A stretch of 64,000 bases of DNA from Poriferisulfidus sp965221375 (GTDB taxonomy: Bacteria; Pseudomonadota; Gammaproteobacteria; Poriferisulfidales; Poriferisulfidaceae). Location: contig OZ244883.1 in the NCBI GenBank assembly GCA_965221375.1, positions 1,573,769 to 1,637,768 on the forward strand. Reading direction: 5' to 3'. Below the pieces are notes generated by a model. The model had not been told where the DNA came from. It made no database searches and worked only from the letters and a program-made list of their open reading frames with translations. Shown one piece after another: positions 26,395 through 35,063 of this stretch. The stretch's first letter is position 1, and each line of letters opens with the position of its first letter. The translations under genes and the position numbers were made by a program.

Positions 26395-29147
26395 GACACC
26401 CTCTCTCGACGTCGCTGGCGGATGGTTTCGCTGATGCGTCGCACGGCTTCCAGTTCCGAACAGTTGTGACGCCGCATCAGTTCCGCGCGATATGCTTTTT
26501 CATCTTTCTCCGTCTGGCTCAAAGCCAGCGAAAGCGCGGGAGGGACATTCCGGAACAACATCATGAGCTTTCCGGACATCACGACCCCTTCGGTATATTG
26601 GTTCGGTTCTTTGCCGGCCGACAACACCATCCCCTTCTGCACCTTGCTCAGCTTTCGGAAACGGCCGATCAGATCCGCCTCGTCGCGCTCCATCGCCATG
26701 CATACCCACCATTCCGGTTGATTGAGAAGTTCTCGCGCTGTCTCCGGAATTTGGCGCAGACTTTGAGTGGCAATCCACAGCCAGGCTCCATACGTCCGCC
26801 ACATTGCCGAAATCGACAAGATGTAAGGTGAAATTAAGGAGTTTTTAAGCAGCAGATGGGCCTCGTCGAGCACCACGACCGTCTGCCGCGCCGCATACTG
26901 TTGCGCCTCCACCTGGTCGTTGATTCGTGAAAGCAGGCCACTCATTGCAACGGCCAACCACGCTTCATTTCGCCGATGCGCCAAGGCACCCAATTCCACA
27001 ACCGTGACATCGACTTCCGGCCAGGCTTCGCCGGGTCGATCAAAAATATGCCCGGCTCTGCCTGTACAAAACAATTCGATCGCATTCGCCATGCGGCTCA
27101 AACTGTGTTTTTGGCTGTCACTTAAGACGTCTTTACCCAACCGTCCCAAAGCCACCGCATCGTGCATGGCGCCCGCCACGTCGCGCGTCAGCACGGGCGC
27201 CTTCGGATTCCGCGCCGCTGCGTGTGCGGTCGCGAGTAGTGATTTACGTATTAAATTTAAATCTTCACGGGCCAGACGCGCTTCTTCTTTCGGGTCGCCC
27301 CCCGTAATCATCAGGCGCGCCTGAATCTCCATCTCCCCAAGAAGATCACGTCCGCTCGCCGCATTGGCTGAGACATCTTTCTCTTCTTCTAACAAACGTC
27401 GTGCCTCCGCAAACGGAGGGATCGAAGTTTGGTCTCCGCGGACGTGACTAACTGATAGACCTTTTGAAGCAAAATGCTGCGCCAACAGACCGAATGTTGG
27501 CAAGGCCGTAATTAAGTACAGGCGGGGACGATGTACCGCCATTGTATGCAATAACGTATTAATGAGAAATGCAGTTTTGCCGGAACCGGTGGGACCAAAG
27601 ACAAACAAATGGGCATTTTTTGTCCGATCCAAACGATTGAGCGGATCAAAAACCAACGGCTCCGCACCCCGATTCCAGGCCAATACTCCCGGGTGTCGCG
27701 TCCCTGACGCGCGGCCGTAAAGGGGCAAACAACGCGCCACATGATCCATAAACCACAGGCGCGAACGACGCACATAAAAGCGCTGATCTTGGGCCGGATC
27801 AAAATTGAACGGCAAGGCGCGCACATACGCATCCTGAATCAGCGGATCATCTTTAGGCGGAATCACCGCAATTCCGTGTGCCAATAAATTCGCACTGAGC
27901 TCCGCGATTCGCTGCTCCAGTTGCGCCTCATCCGCTGCCGACACAAACACGCCGCTGAAAACCGGCAAAACCGGATTGCCCTCGGCGACTTCCCGTACCG
28001 CCTGATCCGCCAGGGAGCGGATTGCCATCGCTTGCGGGTCTGTGCCCACTGCATTGCGCTTCACCTGGGCAATTTGCTCCAGCACCTTGTCTTGAGCGGT
28101 AAAGGTGACCGCCATCATCCACATCGATCCTTCCGGCATGCCGTCCCACAATGCCTGCAGGCGGCCGCCCGACATTCGCTCCGCCGTCAAATGACCAATT
28201 TCCGGTTCCCGCAACAAAGCGTTGACCGTCAAAAACTGATGGGGTCGCTTCTGAAAATACCAGCAGCCTTTTTTCGCTTCCGACCACGGGGCGCCGTGTT
28301 GCAACGCATGATGAGCAATATCGCCCAGGGCGGTTTTACCCAATAGCGACAAGGGCGTCACCGCAAGCGATTGAATGGGCACCCTCGACGCGATGCCTTG
28401 GCCGCCGAACCATGCACTGAGCCACTGGCATAAGTCCCGCGCATCTCGTGGCAGCAGTTGAACATCCACTTGTGCCAATGAATGTCGTAACCGCTCGCAG
28501 ACATCATCCAAGTGCTGCTCGTCGGGCAATGTGCCCGGTCCCAAGATGCGCCAGACGCACAAACGAATATTGCGCAATCGCCCCTTCCAGGGAGTCTGAT
28601 CGGCGGGATCCACAAAAAAGCCTGCATCGTGACAAGCGTCTTCGAAATGTTCCCGCAGACATTCCAGCCAGTGTTGGGAATATGCGCTTTGGCGGATTTG
28701 CGGATCCATATACCGCTCGATTCGGTGAGCGTACGCATCCAGGCAATATTGGTCGTACACAAAGAACTGCGCAATCCACGGCGATCGCTCGTCCTGCGCG
28801 AAAGCATCACGAAACAACGGGATGACCCGCTGGTGCAGTTCTTCCAGCATGGCCAAGTCCTGCCCTTCTGTCTGCACGGGCACCAGATCAAACAGCCGGC
28901 CCACACTGCGCAGATCCTTCATCAGGATCAGGTTGTGATCCAGCGCCGCCTTGGGAAACAAAAAATCTGCAAACGAAGCGGCTGGTTTGCTCGACCCCAT
29001 CTTGATGCGTGGTCGACCGAACTGGGCCCGCGTCAAGCGAGAGTCCTTGTGTCCGCGCCGACATTGCGCCCCCGATGGGGGCGCATGTCGGGCATGGCTT
29101 GACAAGGACTGACGCCCGGTACCCTGACTTCGCAGCAGATGCTTCAT
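26391..29147 (-). CDS. traC: conjugative transfer ATPase, TraC/PFL_4706 family (VirB4-like)
   Basis: The motor ATPase of the secretion channel, 918 aa from ATG 29147. Walker A FGPTGSGKTAFL is near residue 515 and Walker B VVVLDEAHLLLK near residue 755, followed by a Gln-containing sensor (WIATQSLRQIP). The C-terminal half matches the TIGR03744 family. The first 49 codons (to ATG 29000, MGSSKPAASFADF) span a strong hairpin and encode an atypical Arg/Ser/His-rich stretch. Translation may therefore begin at 29000, though neither start has a good ribosome-binding site and the 29147 ATG lies 3 nt after the previous stop. Confidence 0.9.
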   Translation of the reverse strand: MKHLLRSQGTGRQSLSSHARHAPPSGAQCRRGHKDSRLTRAQFGRPRIKMGSSKPAASFADFLFPKAALDHNLILMKDLRSVGRLFDLVPVQTEGQDLAMLEELHQRVIPLFRDAFAQDERSPWIAQFFVYDQYCLDAYAHRIERYMDPQIRQSAYSQHWLECLREHFEDACHDAGFFVDPADQTPWKGRLRNIRLCVWRILGPGTLPDEQHLDDVCERLRHSLAQVDVQLLPRDARDLCQWLSAWFGGQGIASRVPIQSLAVTPLSLLGKTALGDIAHHALQHGAPWSEAKKGCWYFQKRPHQFLTVNALLREPEIGHLTAERMSGGRLQALWDGMPEGSMWMMAVTFTAQDKVLEQIAQVKRNAVGTDPQAMAIRSLADQAVREVAEGNPVLPVFSGVFVSAADEAQLEQRIAELSANLLAHGIAVIPPKDDPLIQDAYVRALPFNFDPAQDQRFYVRRSRLWFMDHVARCLPLYGRASGTRHPGVLAWNRGAEPLVFDPLNRLDRTKNAHLFVFGPTGSGKTAFLINTLLHTMAVHRPRLYLITALPTFGLLAQHFASKGLSVSHVRGDQTSIPPFAEARRLLEEEKDVSANAASGRDLLGEMEIQARLMITGGDPKEEARLAREDLNLIRKSLLATAHAAARNPKAPVLTRDVAGAMHDAVALGRLGKDVLSDSQKHSLSRMANAIELFCTGRAGHIFDRPGEAWPEVDVTVVELGALAHRRNEAWLAVAMSGLLSRINDQVEAQQYAARQTVVVLDEAHLLLKNSLISPYILSISAMWRTYGAWLWIATQSLRQIPETARELLNQPEWWVCMAMERDEADLIGRFRKLSKVQKGMVLSAGKEPNQYTEGVVMSGKLMMLFRNVPPALSLALSQTEKDEKAYRAELMRRHNCSELEAVRRISETIRQRRRERVS
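29042..29110. promoter_or_regulatory. 69-nt nested hairpin at the traC 5' end
   Basis: Outer arms AGTCCTTGT (29042-29050) and ACAAGGACT (29102-29110) enclose a second stem, CGACATTGCGCCCCC against GGGGGCGCATGTCG, with a GAT loop and a one-base bulge. It falls between the stop of the 76-aa gene and the internal traC ATG at 29000. It may modulate traC translation or transcript processing; insertion of a small repeat is possible. Confidence 0.65.
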
Positions 29148-29150
29148 CGA

Positions 29151-29384
29151 CTAGGTCTGCACAAGGACGTCTTCGAGAAGCTGTACCAGGTGGGCGCGCA
29201 GCTTCTCAATCTGTTGATAATGCGGATCGGTTTCCTCAAGATCGCCGTCCTCAATATCGGCCCGCAAATCTCGAATCAAGTGATCCAGCGGAATCAACGA
29301 CACGTAAAGGCGCTTGGCGATCGGGTCCCCAAGAATCCGTTCCATCGTGATTTTGGACTTTGTTTTTTTCTTTTTTTTGCCCAT
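29151..29384 (-). CDS. small basic-tailed protein of the tra operon, unknown
   Basis: 77-aa protein starting at ATG 29384 (GAGGT 8 nt upstream). The N-terminus is strikingly Lys-rich (MGKKKKKTKSKITMERI) and the rest is a predicted helical pair (residues 30-75) rich in Asp/Glu. It has no known family. Its position between the PFL_4710-like and traC genes differs from the usual ICE order, where these are adjacent, so it may be specific to this branch. Confidence 0.65.
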   Translation of the reverse strand: MGKKKKKTKSKITMERILGDPIAKRLYVSLIPLDHLIRDLRADIEDGDLEETDPHYQQIEKLRAHLVQLLEDVLVQT

Positions 29385-29401
29385 GGCAATGACCTCAGAA
29401 G

Positions 29402-30451
29402 TTAAAGGTTTTGGTGACCGAGATAGCGACCCTTGCCCGGTGCACAGCACTCGTAGGGTCGCCAAAAATTCCAGGCGTAGCTCCCGTCTGCGCTGGTTTT
29501 TCCAACCGACCAGTCGTCAGGAGAGCCAAAGGTTTCGCAATGATTCTGTTCTTGCGGGCTGATCATTTGCCAGCGCGCATTGCGTTCATTAATAGCGGGC
29601 ATCCATGCCAACTGTTTCTGCACTTGGCAATGACCCTCTCTTGCAGTCGAGCATGCAGACACTGGGCCCTGCGCCTGCCACTTGCCTCCGGAACGCTCGC
29701 AAGAAGCACAATCGCCAGCGGCAGAATTGCCGTGAGTGACTTCGCGCATCCCTGAGTATGCAAACGGCACATACACCCGTGCCTGATTCGTTTGCGTCAC
29801 AATGTCCGCGGCGCGCTGCACCGCCACGGCTGCCGCTTTGGGATCTTCCGCCTGCATCACGAAGCCCGCGCGCGGGAACACCGAACCCCAGGTATTGCGA
29901 GGCCAATGCCCAATCTCTCGCGAACCTGGCGTCACGCTTTCAGGACGAAAGGCCTCCAGGCCCCCACGCCATTCCACATGATCCAAAGCCGATATGAAAT
30001 AAGGAAACAAGGCCTTGGACTGCGACCGACACAAATACTGCACCCCAAACACATTGCGCACGAACGGCGCAGGGTGACCGACCGCGTCGACTTCCTTGAA
30101 ACGCAGGGAATGGCCGTCGCGCACATCCGTGCCGGGGAAGGATCCCCCTTGGAACTGTTTGAAAAGAGTACCGCGTCCGCTCAGCACCGCCCCGAACTCC
30201 TGCCACGGCGGCTCTCCGGTGTGGTCATAGGCCATAAAGACAAGATCGGGAAGATAGTGCCGCACTCGCGGCGTCGTGTTGACGCGACAACTCCCATACT
30301 TGCAGTGCAGCCACAGACATACGCCCACCACCTTCCAATCCAGACAGGAATGTTTCAAAGAGCGCTGGATGATGTCCGAAGACGTAAACGTCTCGGCAGC
30401 CAGGGGCGAGACACCCCAGACAAATGCACAAACCGCCAGCCAGGTGCGCAT
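29402..30451 (-). CDS. integrating conjugative element protein, PFL_4710 family (TraU-like)
   Basis: 349-aa exported, cysteine-rich protein. ATG 30451 is preferred (GGAGG upstream, signal peptide RTWLAVCAFVWGVSPLAAE). It contains DIIQRSLKHSCLDWKVVGVC, LWLHCKYGSC and YLCRSQSKALFPYF, characteristic of TIGR03756/TraU, thought to be a periplasmic scaffold stabilised by disulfides. A C-terminal CASCERSGG and ECCAPGKGRYLG add more cysteines. The start overlaps the preceding stop by 1 nt. It precedes traC here, whereas ICE relatives usually place it after traC. Confidence 0.85.
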   Translation of the reverse strand: MRTWLAVCAFVWGVSPLAAETFTSSDIIQRSLKHSCLDWKVVGVCLWLHCKYGSCRVNTTPRVRHYLPDLVFMAYDHTGEPPWQEFGAVLSGRGTLFKQFQGGSFPGTDVRDGHSLRFKEVDAVGHPAPFVRNVFGVQYLCRSQSKALFPYFISALDHVEWRGGLEAFRPESVTPGSREIGHWPRNTWGSVFPRAGFVMQAEDPKAAAVAVQRAADIVTQTNQARVYVPFAYSGMREVTHGNSAAGDCASCERSGGKWQAQGPVSACSTAREGHCQVQKQLAWMPAINERNARWQMISPQEQNHCETFGSPDDWSVGKTSADGSYAWNFWRPYECCAPGKGRYLGHQNL

Positions 30452-30729
30452 CAACCCATCCTCCGTCGTGCTTGAATGAGTCGGCGCAGCCGGGTGTATA
30501 ACCAACGATAGATTGGGTAATACTTCAATTCCGGCACGGCACGTCCCGCCTGTGCTTGAGCCAGCCACTGCCGACGAATATCTCGGGTCAAACCGTCAAT
30601 ATCGAAAAAACGTCTTCGCATCAAACGATCCAACCCTCGCGCCATCGCAACAACAAACTGCAGATACTTGGCGATCAGGAACAAGCACAACCCCACGAGC
30701 AGCAGTTGCAGGATGCGAAGTGTCAACAT
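30451..30729 (-). CDS. small single-pass membrane protein of the tra operon
   Basis: A 92-aa product from ATG 30729, chosen because GAGG lies 7 nt upstream and it gives an N-terminal hydrophobic helix (LRILQLLLVGLCLFLIAKYL). The remainder is strongly basic and helical (GLDRLMRRRFFDIDGL, RLRRLIQARRRMG). No family is recognised. Overlaps the next gene by one base (TGATG), implying coupling. Confidence 0.65.
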   Translation of the reverse strand: MLTLRILQLLLVGLCLFLIAKYLQFVVAMARGLDRLMRRRFFDIDGLTRDIRRQWLAQAQAGRAVPELKYYPIYRWLYTRLRRLIQARRRMG

Positions 30730-30813
30730 GAGGAAACCTCTGGAAGTCGAGGTTTGCACCAGACATCGATTACAAAAAATCGCACGTCCTCGCAAAACGA
30801 ATTTATAGTCCTT

Positions 30814-31173
30814 TTATTCATGCGCACCCTCTCTTCGTGTGAGCAGATTTTTTGAAAACACCGAAAACCAGGTTGCGTAACCTGGGATGGGGTCGCCTGC
30901 GGGCGAAAAATGCGGATAGACATACAGCAGCAGGCGCGGATTCGGCAGGGACACAAAATCGCGCTGCAGCGCGCGGTCCAATTCATCGGGTCTATCCGCT
31001 TCCAGCAAGGGCGCCCACGTCTGTCCCAACTGCAGCGAGGACGGCGCGGGAGATTCGCTGCGCCAATACAAATCGCGCAAGGACACTTCGCCCTCAGGCA
31101 GCGGTGTCGGTCCCGCACAGCCACTAGTCGAGGCCGCCAGAAAACCAATCAGCAGGAGTACGTGATACATCAT
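30814..31173 (-). CDS. conjugative transfer region lipoprotein (TIGR03751-like)
   Basis: A 119-aa lipoprotein. The N-terminal hydrophobic segment MYHVLLLIGFLAAS ends at a lipobox-like TSGC, followed by a short mature chain including DDL-type segment SLRDLYWRSESP, and NPRLLLYVYPHFSPAGDPI then PGYATWFSVFSK, which match the TIGR03751 family. This protein is likely the TraV-like outer-membrane-associated core component. It overlaps the TraB-like gene by 50 nt and is probably translationally coupled. Confidence 0.8.
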   Translation of the reverse strand: MMYHVLLLIGFLAASTSGCAGPTPLPEGEVSLRDLYWRSESPAPSSLQLGQTWAPLLEADRPDELDRALQRDFVSLPNPRLLLYVYPHFSPAGDPIPGYATWFSVFSKNLLTRREGAHE

Positions 31174-32350
31174 GAAGCGTCTGTTGCGCCGTGTATAAAA
31201 TCGGGATGGCGGCCGTCACGTGAATGTCGATTTCCTGTCCGGCAGGAACCAGCACCGCATCCCACACATCATGGGCATAGCGCTGGAGATAATCTCCGTA
31301 CGCACCGGCTGCCCCCTGAACCGTCTGGCCCAGTAAAAACTCGAAAGCCCTGCCTTCGCCGACATTGGCCGTCTCGGATCCCCCGGAAAAACTACGTTGC
31401 AGTTGGTTCTCCGCGAATGCGCCTCCGGCGCCCGCCACCAGACTGGCCAACAAGTGCGCCTGCACTTGTTCCGGTGCAGTCGTATGCAATTCACCTGGTA
31501 AGCAGGGATTCCCCGCCTTGTCCGTCAAGTAGCCGAATCCCTCCGGCTGCGAGGCCTTTGCAACATGGAACACGCCGTCGTCAAATACATAAACCAGGCT
31601 GCGAAGCGACGCACTCACACAGGACAGCACCGCATCTCCTTGTGCGACCCCTCGCCACAAAATGCCGCGTAATTGCGGCAGGCGTACCCCGTTGGCCGTC
31701 AAATTATCGATCTGACTCACCACCACAAATGGCCACGGATCCTGAACGGCGCCACCACGAGGAATACGTCCCACCAAAGCGGTCAGCGACAAGCCCGCCA
31801 GAATGGAAGGCGGAATGACAAACCGAGGTTTGGGTGAATCGACCGTCGCCTGCACCACATCCACAGCCGCCGGCCAGTCATCCGATGGCGCCCCCGAACT
31901 GTGGACCGGCTCAATCCATGTCAAGGCTCTATCAAAAGGCAGCTCCGCAGGAGACAAGGCAGCAGTTGCCGAATCCGCTGGCTCATGAACCAGGCTCTCC
32001 AAATCAAAGGCTTCCAGAAAGTCCGGAGGGTCCTCTTGGGCGGTGGACGGGGAGTCGACCTCGGGTTGTGAAGCATCCCTCTCCAACTCCTCTACTCGCC
32101 GACTCAAACGCGCCAATGCTTCCTGAACATCCTGACGGCGCTCCGCCTGATCTTCGATTTTTTGCTCCAAACGGCGGATACTGGTCGCCACGGCACGAAC
32201 CTCCTCTGCCGCTTCATCCAGTTCGCGACTACTGCGCAATGTTTGGGGCTCTCCTTCCGACGGAGGCGGAGAGGTGGAGACAAACAACACGGACAGCACC
32301 AGCAACAACACCACTGCCATCAAAACCTTGAAGCGGCTGCCCAAACTCAT
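31124..32350 (-). CDS. TraB-like core protein, PFL_4705 family (TIGR03752)
   Basis: A 408-aa protein forming part of the envelope-spanning core channel (VirB10/TraB-like). ATG 32350 is used since it overlaps the preceding stop (ATGA) and yields an N-terminal membrane anchor (SLGSRFKVLMAVVLLLVLSV). A coiled coil follows (residues 45-100, EEVRAVATSIRRLEQKIED) and an acidic Pro-rich linker. The C-terminal domain carries PPSILAGLSLTALVGRIPRG, and GILWRGVAQGDAVLSC, typical of the family. The in-frame ORF extends upstream but only over the neighbouring gene. Confidence 0.83.
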   Translation of the reverse strand: MSLGSRFKVLMAVVLLLVLSVLFVSTSPPPSEGEPQTLRSSRELDEAAEEVRAVATSIRRLEQKIEDQAERRQDVQEALARLSRRVEELERDASQPEVDSPSTAQEDPPDFLEAFDLESLVHEPADSATAALSPAELPFDRALTWIEPVHSSGAPSDDWPAAVDVVQATVDSPKPRFVIPPSILAGLSLTALVGRIPRGGAVQDPWPFVVVSQIDNLTANGVRLPQLRGILWRGVAQGDAVLSCVSASLRSLVYVFDDGVFHVAKASQPEGFGYLTDKAGNPCLPGELHTTAPEQVQAHLLASLVAGAGGAFAENQLQRSFSGGSETANVGEGRAFEFLLGQTVQGAAGAYGDYLQRYAHDVWDAVLVPAGQEIDIHVTAAIPILYTAQQTLHDVSRTPADWFSGGLD

Positions 32351-33105
32351 GGGAGACCTCGCGCAAATGGCGCACGAGAAATCAGCACTACCGTTGTGGT
32401 GTCGCGGGGGCTGCCTGTAGCTTCCAGACGCGGATGCACGATGACTGCAGCCGCAAAACGGCCGCGGATATCTCGCGGATCCAAAATCAGGGGCTCCGAC
32501 AAGCGATTGCGCACCGTGACGGCCGTGGCATGCAGTGTTGATGTCTGCCAAGCCGCATGTAGTTGCGCTTCGGTTGCATCCCCACATGCAGCGGGAGCAG
32601 CCTTACGGCATCGAAACAGTGCAACGGGCTGACGTTCCACGGCTATCTGCCGGATGCCAGAAGTCCGGATTTGATGCTCCGAGGGAACATACAGCGCCTG
32701 TACTGCATGGCGCGCCAGTGCCACATAACCAATTGCCACGTCCTCCCGGTTTTGGGAGATTGCCGTCGGGTGGGTGACCGGCAAGCGGACGGGAGTAGCC
32801 GGAGCATGAGGGTCCGTGCGAATTTCCACAATGTGCAGACCTTCCTGGGTTTCGAGATGAAGCCGTTTTTGCGGCAATACTTTGAGAGCCTTCAACCAGA
32901 CATAAGGCCCGGCGCTCTCCACTTGCAGCTGCTGACTTAAATCCCGAGGCACTCCTACGCGAACGGCTTGAGCCCCGGCAATTTCCAAGCGCCGCTCCTG
33001 GCCGACAGGCAGCAAAACCGTCACAGGCTCACTTGCCGACACCGCCATGGACACAATCACGAGCCCCATCGCGACGATTAGGTGAAAGCGTCGCATCCCT
33101 GTCAT
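32347..33105 (-). CDS. TraK-like secretin-domain protein, PFL_4704 family (TIGR03749)
   Basis: A 252-aa exported protein. ATG 33105 overlaps the previous stop (ATGA); ATG 33096 also possible. Signal peptide MRRFHLIVAMGLVIVSMAVSA followed by SEPVTVLLPVGQERRLEIAG, a TraK-like beta domain; the C-terminus has RLSEPLILDPRDIRGRFAAA. In F-type systems TraK sits between TraV and TraB in the outer-membrane core, and this gene correspondingly precedes the TraB-like and lipoprotein genes. Overlaps the next gene by 4 nt. Confidence 0.82.
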   Translation of the reverse strand: MTGMRRFHLIVAMGLVIVSMAVSASEPVTVLLPVGQERRLEIAGAQAVRVGVPRDLSQQLQVESAGPYVWLKALKVLPQKRLHLETQEGLHIVEIRTDPHAPATPVRLPVTHPTAISQNREDVAIGYVALARHAVQALYVPSEHQIRTSGIRQIAVERQPVALFRCRKAAPAACGDATEAQLHAAWQTSTLHATAVTVRNRLSEPLILDPRDIRGRFAAAVIVHPRLEATGSPRDTTTVVLISRAPFARGLP

Positions 33106-33752
33106 TGCGTCGGGGGCGCCATGTGCGAGCGCAATCGCTCGGGGCGCTGGTATTGCCGGTGAAGCACCAAGCCCCACTCGTTGGTTTCAGGATCCGCATC
33201 CCGCGCCGCGACTTCCAAGTAGTAGCGCACATCGATATCCTTGTAGAGTTGATCTTCCAGATAATCGCGCAGGCGAATATCCAGAATCACCTGCCAGATG
33301 TCTCGTCCGATCTGGCGCACGGACTGGTTTCCGTAACTGCCGGGAACCGGGCTCACACTGCGCTGGCGATCTCGAAACTGATTGGCGTGGCGTTGATGCT
33401 CACGCAGCAGCCAGTGTTGATAATCGGGACTGAGAAATGCGGACAGTCGACCGATGTTGTGGGCATTGTCTTTCGCGCCATCCGCCGTCCAATTGTTGAT
33501 TTGTTGGTGGATATAACCCGCGAAAACATAGACTTCCCACGGATGAATTTCGCCGCTGCGCAATGTCGCTCCATACCGCAACTGCGGAGGCAGGCTCAGA
33601 CGTTGCGTACCTGACGCATGCCACCACCCGGCATAGGCGATCAGCTGCGATGCGACCAGAAAAGCCATCCCGATCTTGAGCGCTCGCAGACGCCAGCGAC
33701 GGTTCAACTCTTCGTCGCGAAACATTTCCAACGTTACCGGTCGATTCGCCAT
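33102..33752 (-). CDS. integrating conjugative element protein, PFL_4703 family (TraE/VirB8-like, TIGR03746)
   Basis: A 216-aa inner-membrane protein; ATG 33752 (MANRPVTLEMFRDEELNRRW) is the proper start, the longer frame upstream only overlays the neighbour. One N-terminal helix (IGMAFLVASQLIAYAGWWHA) and a periplasmic VirB8/TraE-like domain with VYVFAGYIHQQINNW and an ending NEWGLVLHRQYQRPERL. It overlaps the preceding TIGR03750-type gene by 19 nt. In F-type systems TraE is the inner-membrane assembly factor that positions core components. Confidence 0.82.
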   Translation of the reverse strand: MANRPVTLEMFRDEELNRRWRLRALKIGMAFLVASQLIAYAGWWHASGTQRLSLPPQLRYGATLRSGEIHPWEVYVFAGYIHQQINNWTADGAKDNAHNIGRLSAFLSPDYQHWLLREHQRHANQFRDRQRSVSPVPGSYGNQSVRQIGRDIWQVILDIRLRDYLEDQLYKDIDVRYYLEVAARDADPETNEWGLVLHRQYQRPERLRSHMAPPTQ

Positions 33753-34054
33753 GAGCCGTCCCGCCAAATCAAGTCGAGGTGTGCCGCTCCATAACGCGCC
33801 ACGTACTGCAGATGCCAATTGGGTGGGCGATTGCGTTTGATGCGGCGCAAGGCCGAACCCATCAACAAAACCGTGCAGAATGCGCTCGCCACCAACACCG
33901 GTAAAACCCACAACCAGGAACCCGCCCCCATGCAGATCAAAATGCCCAAAGGGATGCCCGGCAACAGTGACAACCCGATTGTTGCAGTCAGTTCGGTGCC
34001 GCTCAAACCCCGGAACATGGGGGGTTCAAAACCGAGCGGAGAAGCCGGGCGCAT
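33734..34054 (-). CDS. conjugative transfer region protein TIGR03750-like (TraL-like)
   Basis: A 106-aa protein with two adjacent membrane helices (TIGLSLLPGIPLGILICMG and LWVLPVLVASAFCTVLL), in the position of VirB3/TraL. Start at ATG 34054 (MRPASPLGFEPPMFRGL), which overlaps the pilin-like gene stop by one base; RGLSGTELTATIGLS and a C-terminal DLIWRDGSWRIDR are family-like features. Supported by the gene order TIGR03758-TIGR03745-TIGR03750-TIGR03746, conserved in ICE elements. Confidence 0.82.
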   Translation of the reverse strand: MRPASPLGFEPPMFRGLSGTELTATIGLSLLPGIPLGILICMGAGSWLWVLPVLVASAFCTVLLMGSALRRIKRNRPPNWHLQYVARYGAAHLDLIWRDGSWRIDR

Positions 34055-34404
34055 CACTCGAAATCGGTCAAGATTTGACCGCCCATATAGCCCATCAAGG
34101 CGATGATGATTACGACCAGAAGGCCGACACCGAGGTAAACCCCCAGGCTGCCCCAATCGCCTTTGATACGCGCCTGGTTGAGTTTGGCAATCAGTCCGCC
34201 GCCATAGCCGACAAAAGCCCCCACGACCAAAAATCCAATAATCAGCGCCATGCCCGTAATCACGACCGTTTTGATAAACGTAAACGGATCCGAAGCATCC
34301 GCAGCCACACCTGCGAAGACGGGCAAATCCAACGTGTTGACCGCCTCACCGCGGCGAGGCAATAAAACGAGGCCTCCCAGTAATGCGAAAAAGAATTTAT
34401 TCAT
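34054..34404 (-). CDS. pilin-like membrane protein (TIGR03745/DUF2976)
   Basis: A 116-aa precursor with a short signal sequence (NKFFFALLGGLVLLP) and two long hydrophobic helices (VVITGMALIIGFLVVGAFV and LGVYLGVGLLVVIIIALMG) separated by GGLIAKLNQARIKGDW. This arrangement is that of VirB2/TraA-type pilins and it sits in the canonical pilin slot of the cluster. It would form the pilus or the channel surface if a pilus is made. Stop and next start overlap by one base. Confidence 0.83.
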   Translation of the reverse strand: MNKFFFALLGGLVLLPRRGEAVNTLDLPVFAGVAADASDPFTFIKTVVITGMALIIGFLVVGAFVGYGGGLIAKLNQARIKGDWGSLGVYLGVGLLVVIIIALMGYMGGQILTDFE

Positions 34405-34407
34405 GAG

Positions 34408-34647
34408 TTATCCCACATAAGCGATTAAGGCAACCACCAGAAACAACAATCCCCCTGCCCACGCGATTCGGGAGGCCGCTTCGCCCACCGTCAGCCATCC
34501 GTCGCGCAATTGCCTCAAACTGGACCAGGCAATCCAGGACAGCCACAACATGACCGACAACAGGCAGCTCGCCGCAATCAATTCCGAAAGTGTCTGACCG
34601 GAAATTCCGGACGTCACTTCGAAAGGATGTCTGATTGACTTACTCAT
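34408..34647 (-). CDS. small membrane protein TIGR03758/DUF3262
   Basis: A 79-aa protein with two hydrophobic helices (SELIAASCLLSVMLWLSWIA and ASRIAWAGGLLFLVVALIAY). Matches in layout the TIGR03758 family that always lies between the RAQPRD gene and the pilin-like gene of ICE tra clusters. Overlaps the RAQPRD-like gene by 8 nt and ends 3 nt before the pilin gene. Molecular function unknown; second pilin-like subunit is possible. Confidence 0.82.
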   Translation of the reverse strand: MSKSIRHPFEVTSGISGQTLSELIAASCLLSVMLWLSWIAWSSLRQLRDGWLTVGEAASRIAWAGGLLFLVVALIAYVG

Positions 34648-35047
34648 ACAGCTGATAATCTCCCGTGATCTCCATCGGATCGCGAGGAGCGGTCTCCACG
34701 GCCGCCAAGGTGCGTCGCAATCCCATCAGGATGCGATCAAACTCACTCGCCAAACGAACGTAATCGATGCGCACGCGCCCATGCACGTCGCGTCGCGCGT
34801 GGGCTTCATCAATCAAGTGGCGTGCCAGCCGCAATTCATGCAGCAATTGCCCCAATATCCGCCGCTCGCCCTGGTCCGAACGAGTCAAATACTGGGGGTC
34901 TTCTTGCAGAGCCCCCAAAGAATCGTGCGGTTGGGGGCGGTAAATATCATCGCGTCCCCAGTACGGGGCGGTTGGGTTCGTAGGAACCGGCGCTGAACAA
35001 CCGGCCGTCAAGACCATCGCTCCGATCCACCATCCGACATGTTTCAT
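34640..35047 (-). CDS. RAQPRD-family integrative conjugative element lipoprotein
   Basis: 135-aa lipoprotein, first gene of the long tra operon. Signal WWIGAMVLTAGC gives a lipobox-like LTAGC; the mature domain carries helices ILGQLLHELRLARHLIDEAH and VRLASEFDRILMGLRRTL. The family motif RAQPRDP appears as ETAPRDPMEITGDY near the C-terminus. Start ATG 35047 has AGGAGA 6-7 nt upstream. Longer than most RAQPRD proteins (about 100 aa) because of a roughly 40-residue linker after the lipobox. Its promoter and structured leader lie at 35064-35195. Confidence 0.8.
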   Translation of the reverse strand: MKHVGWWIGAMVLTAGCSAPVPTNPTAPYWGRDDIYRPQPHDSLGALQEDPQYLTRSDQGERRILGQLLHELRLARHLIDEAHARRDVHGRVRIDYVRLASEFDRILMGLRRTLAAVETAPRDPMEITGDYQLYE

Positions 35048-35063
35048 GGTTCTCTCCTGAAAT

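Noticed and set aside
25468..26469. 333-aa plus-strand ORF
   Set aside because: Entirely antisense to the PFL_4711-like gene with low-complexity composition; no family features.
29426..29462. GCGACCCT/AGGGTCGC inverted repeat at the end of the PFL_4710-like gene
   Set aside because: Lies in coding sequence with no T-run and modest stem; insufficient to call a regulatory element.
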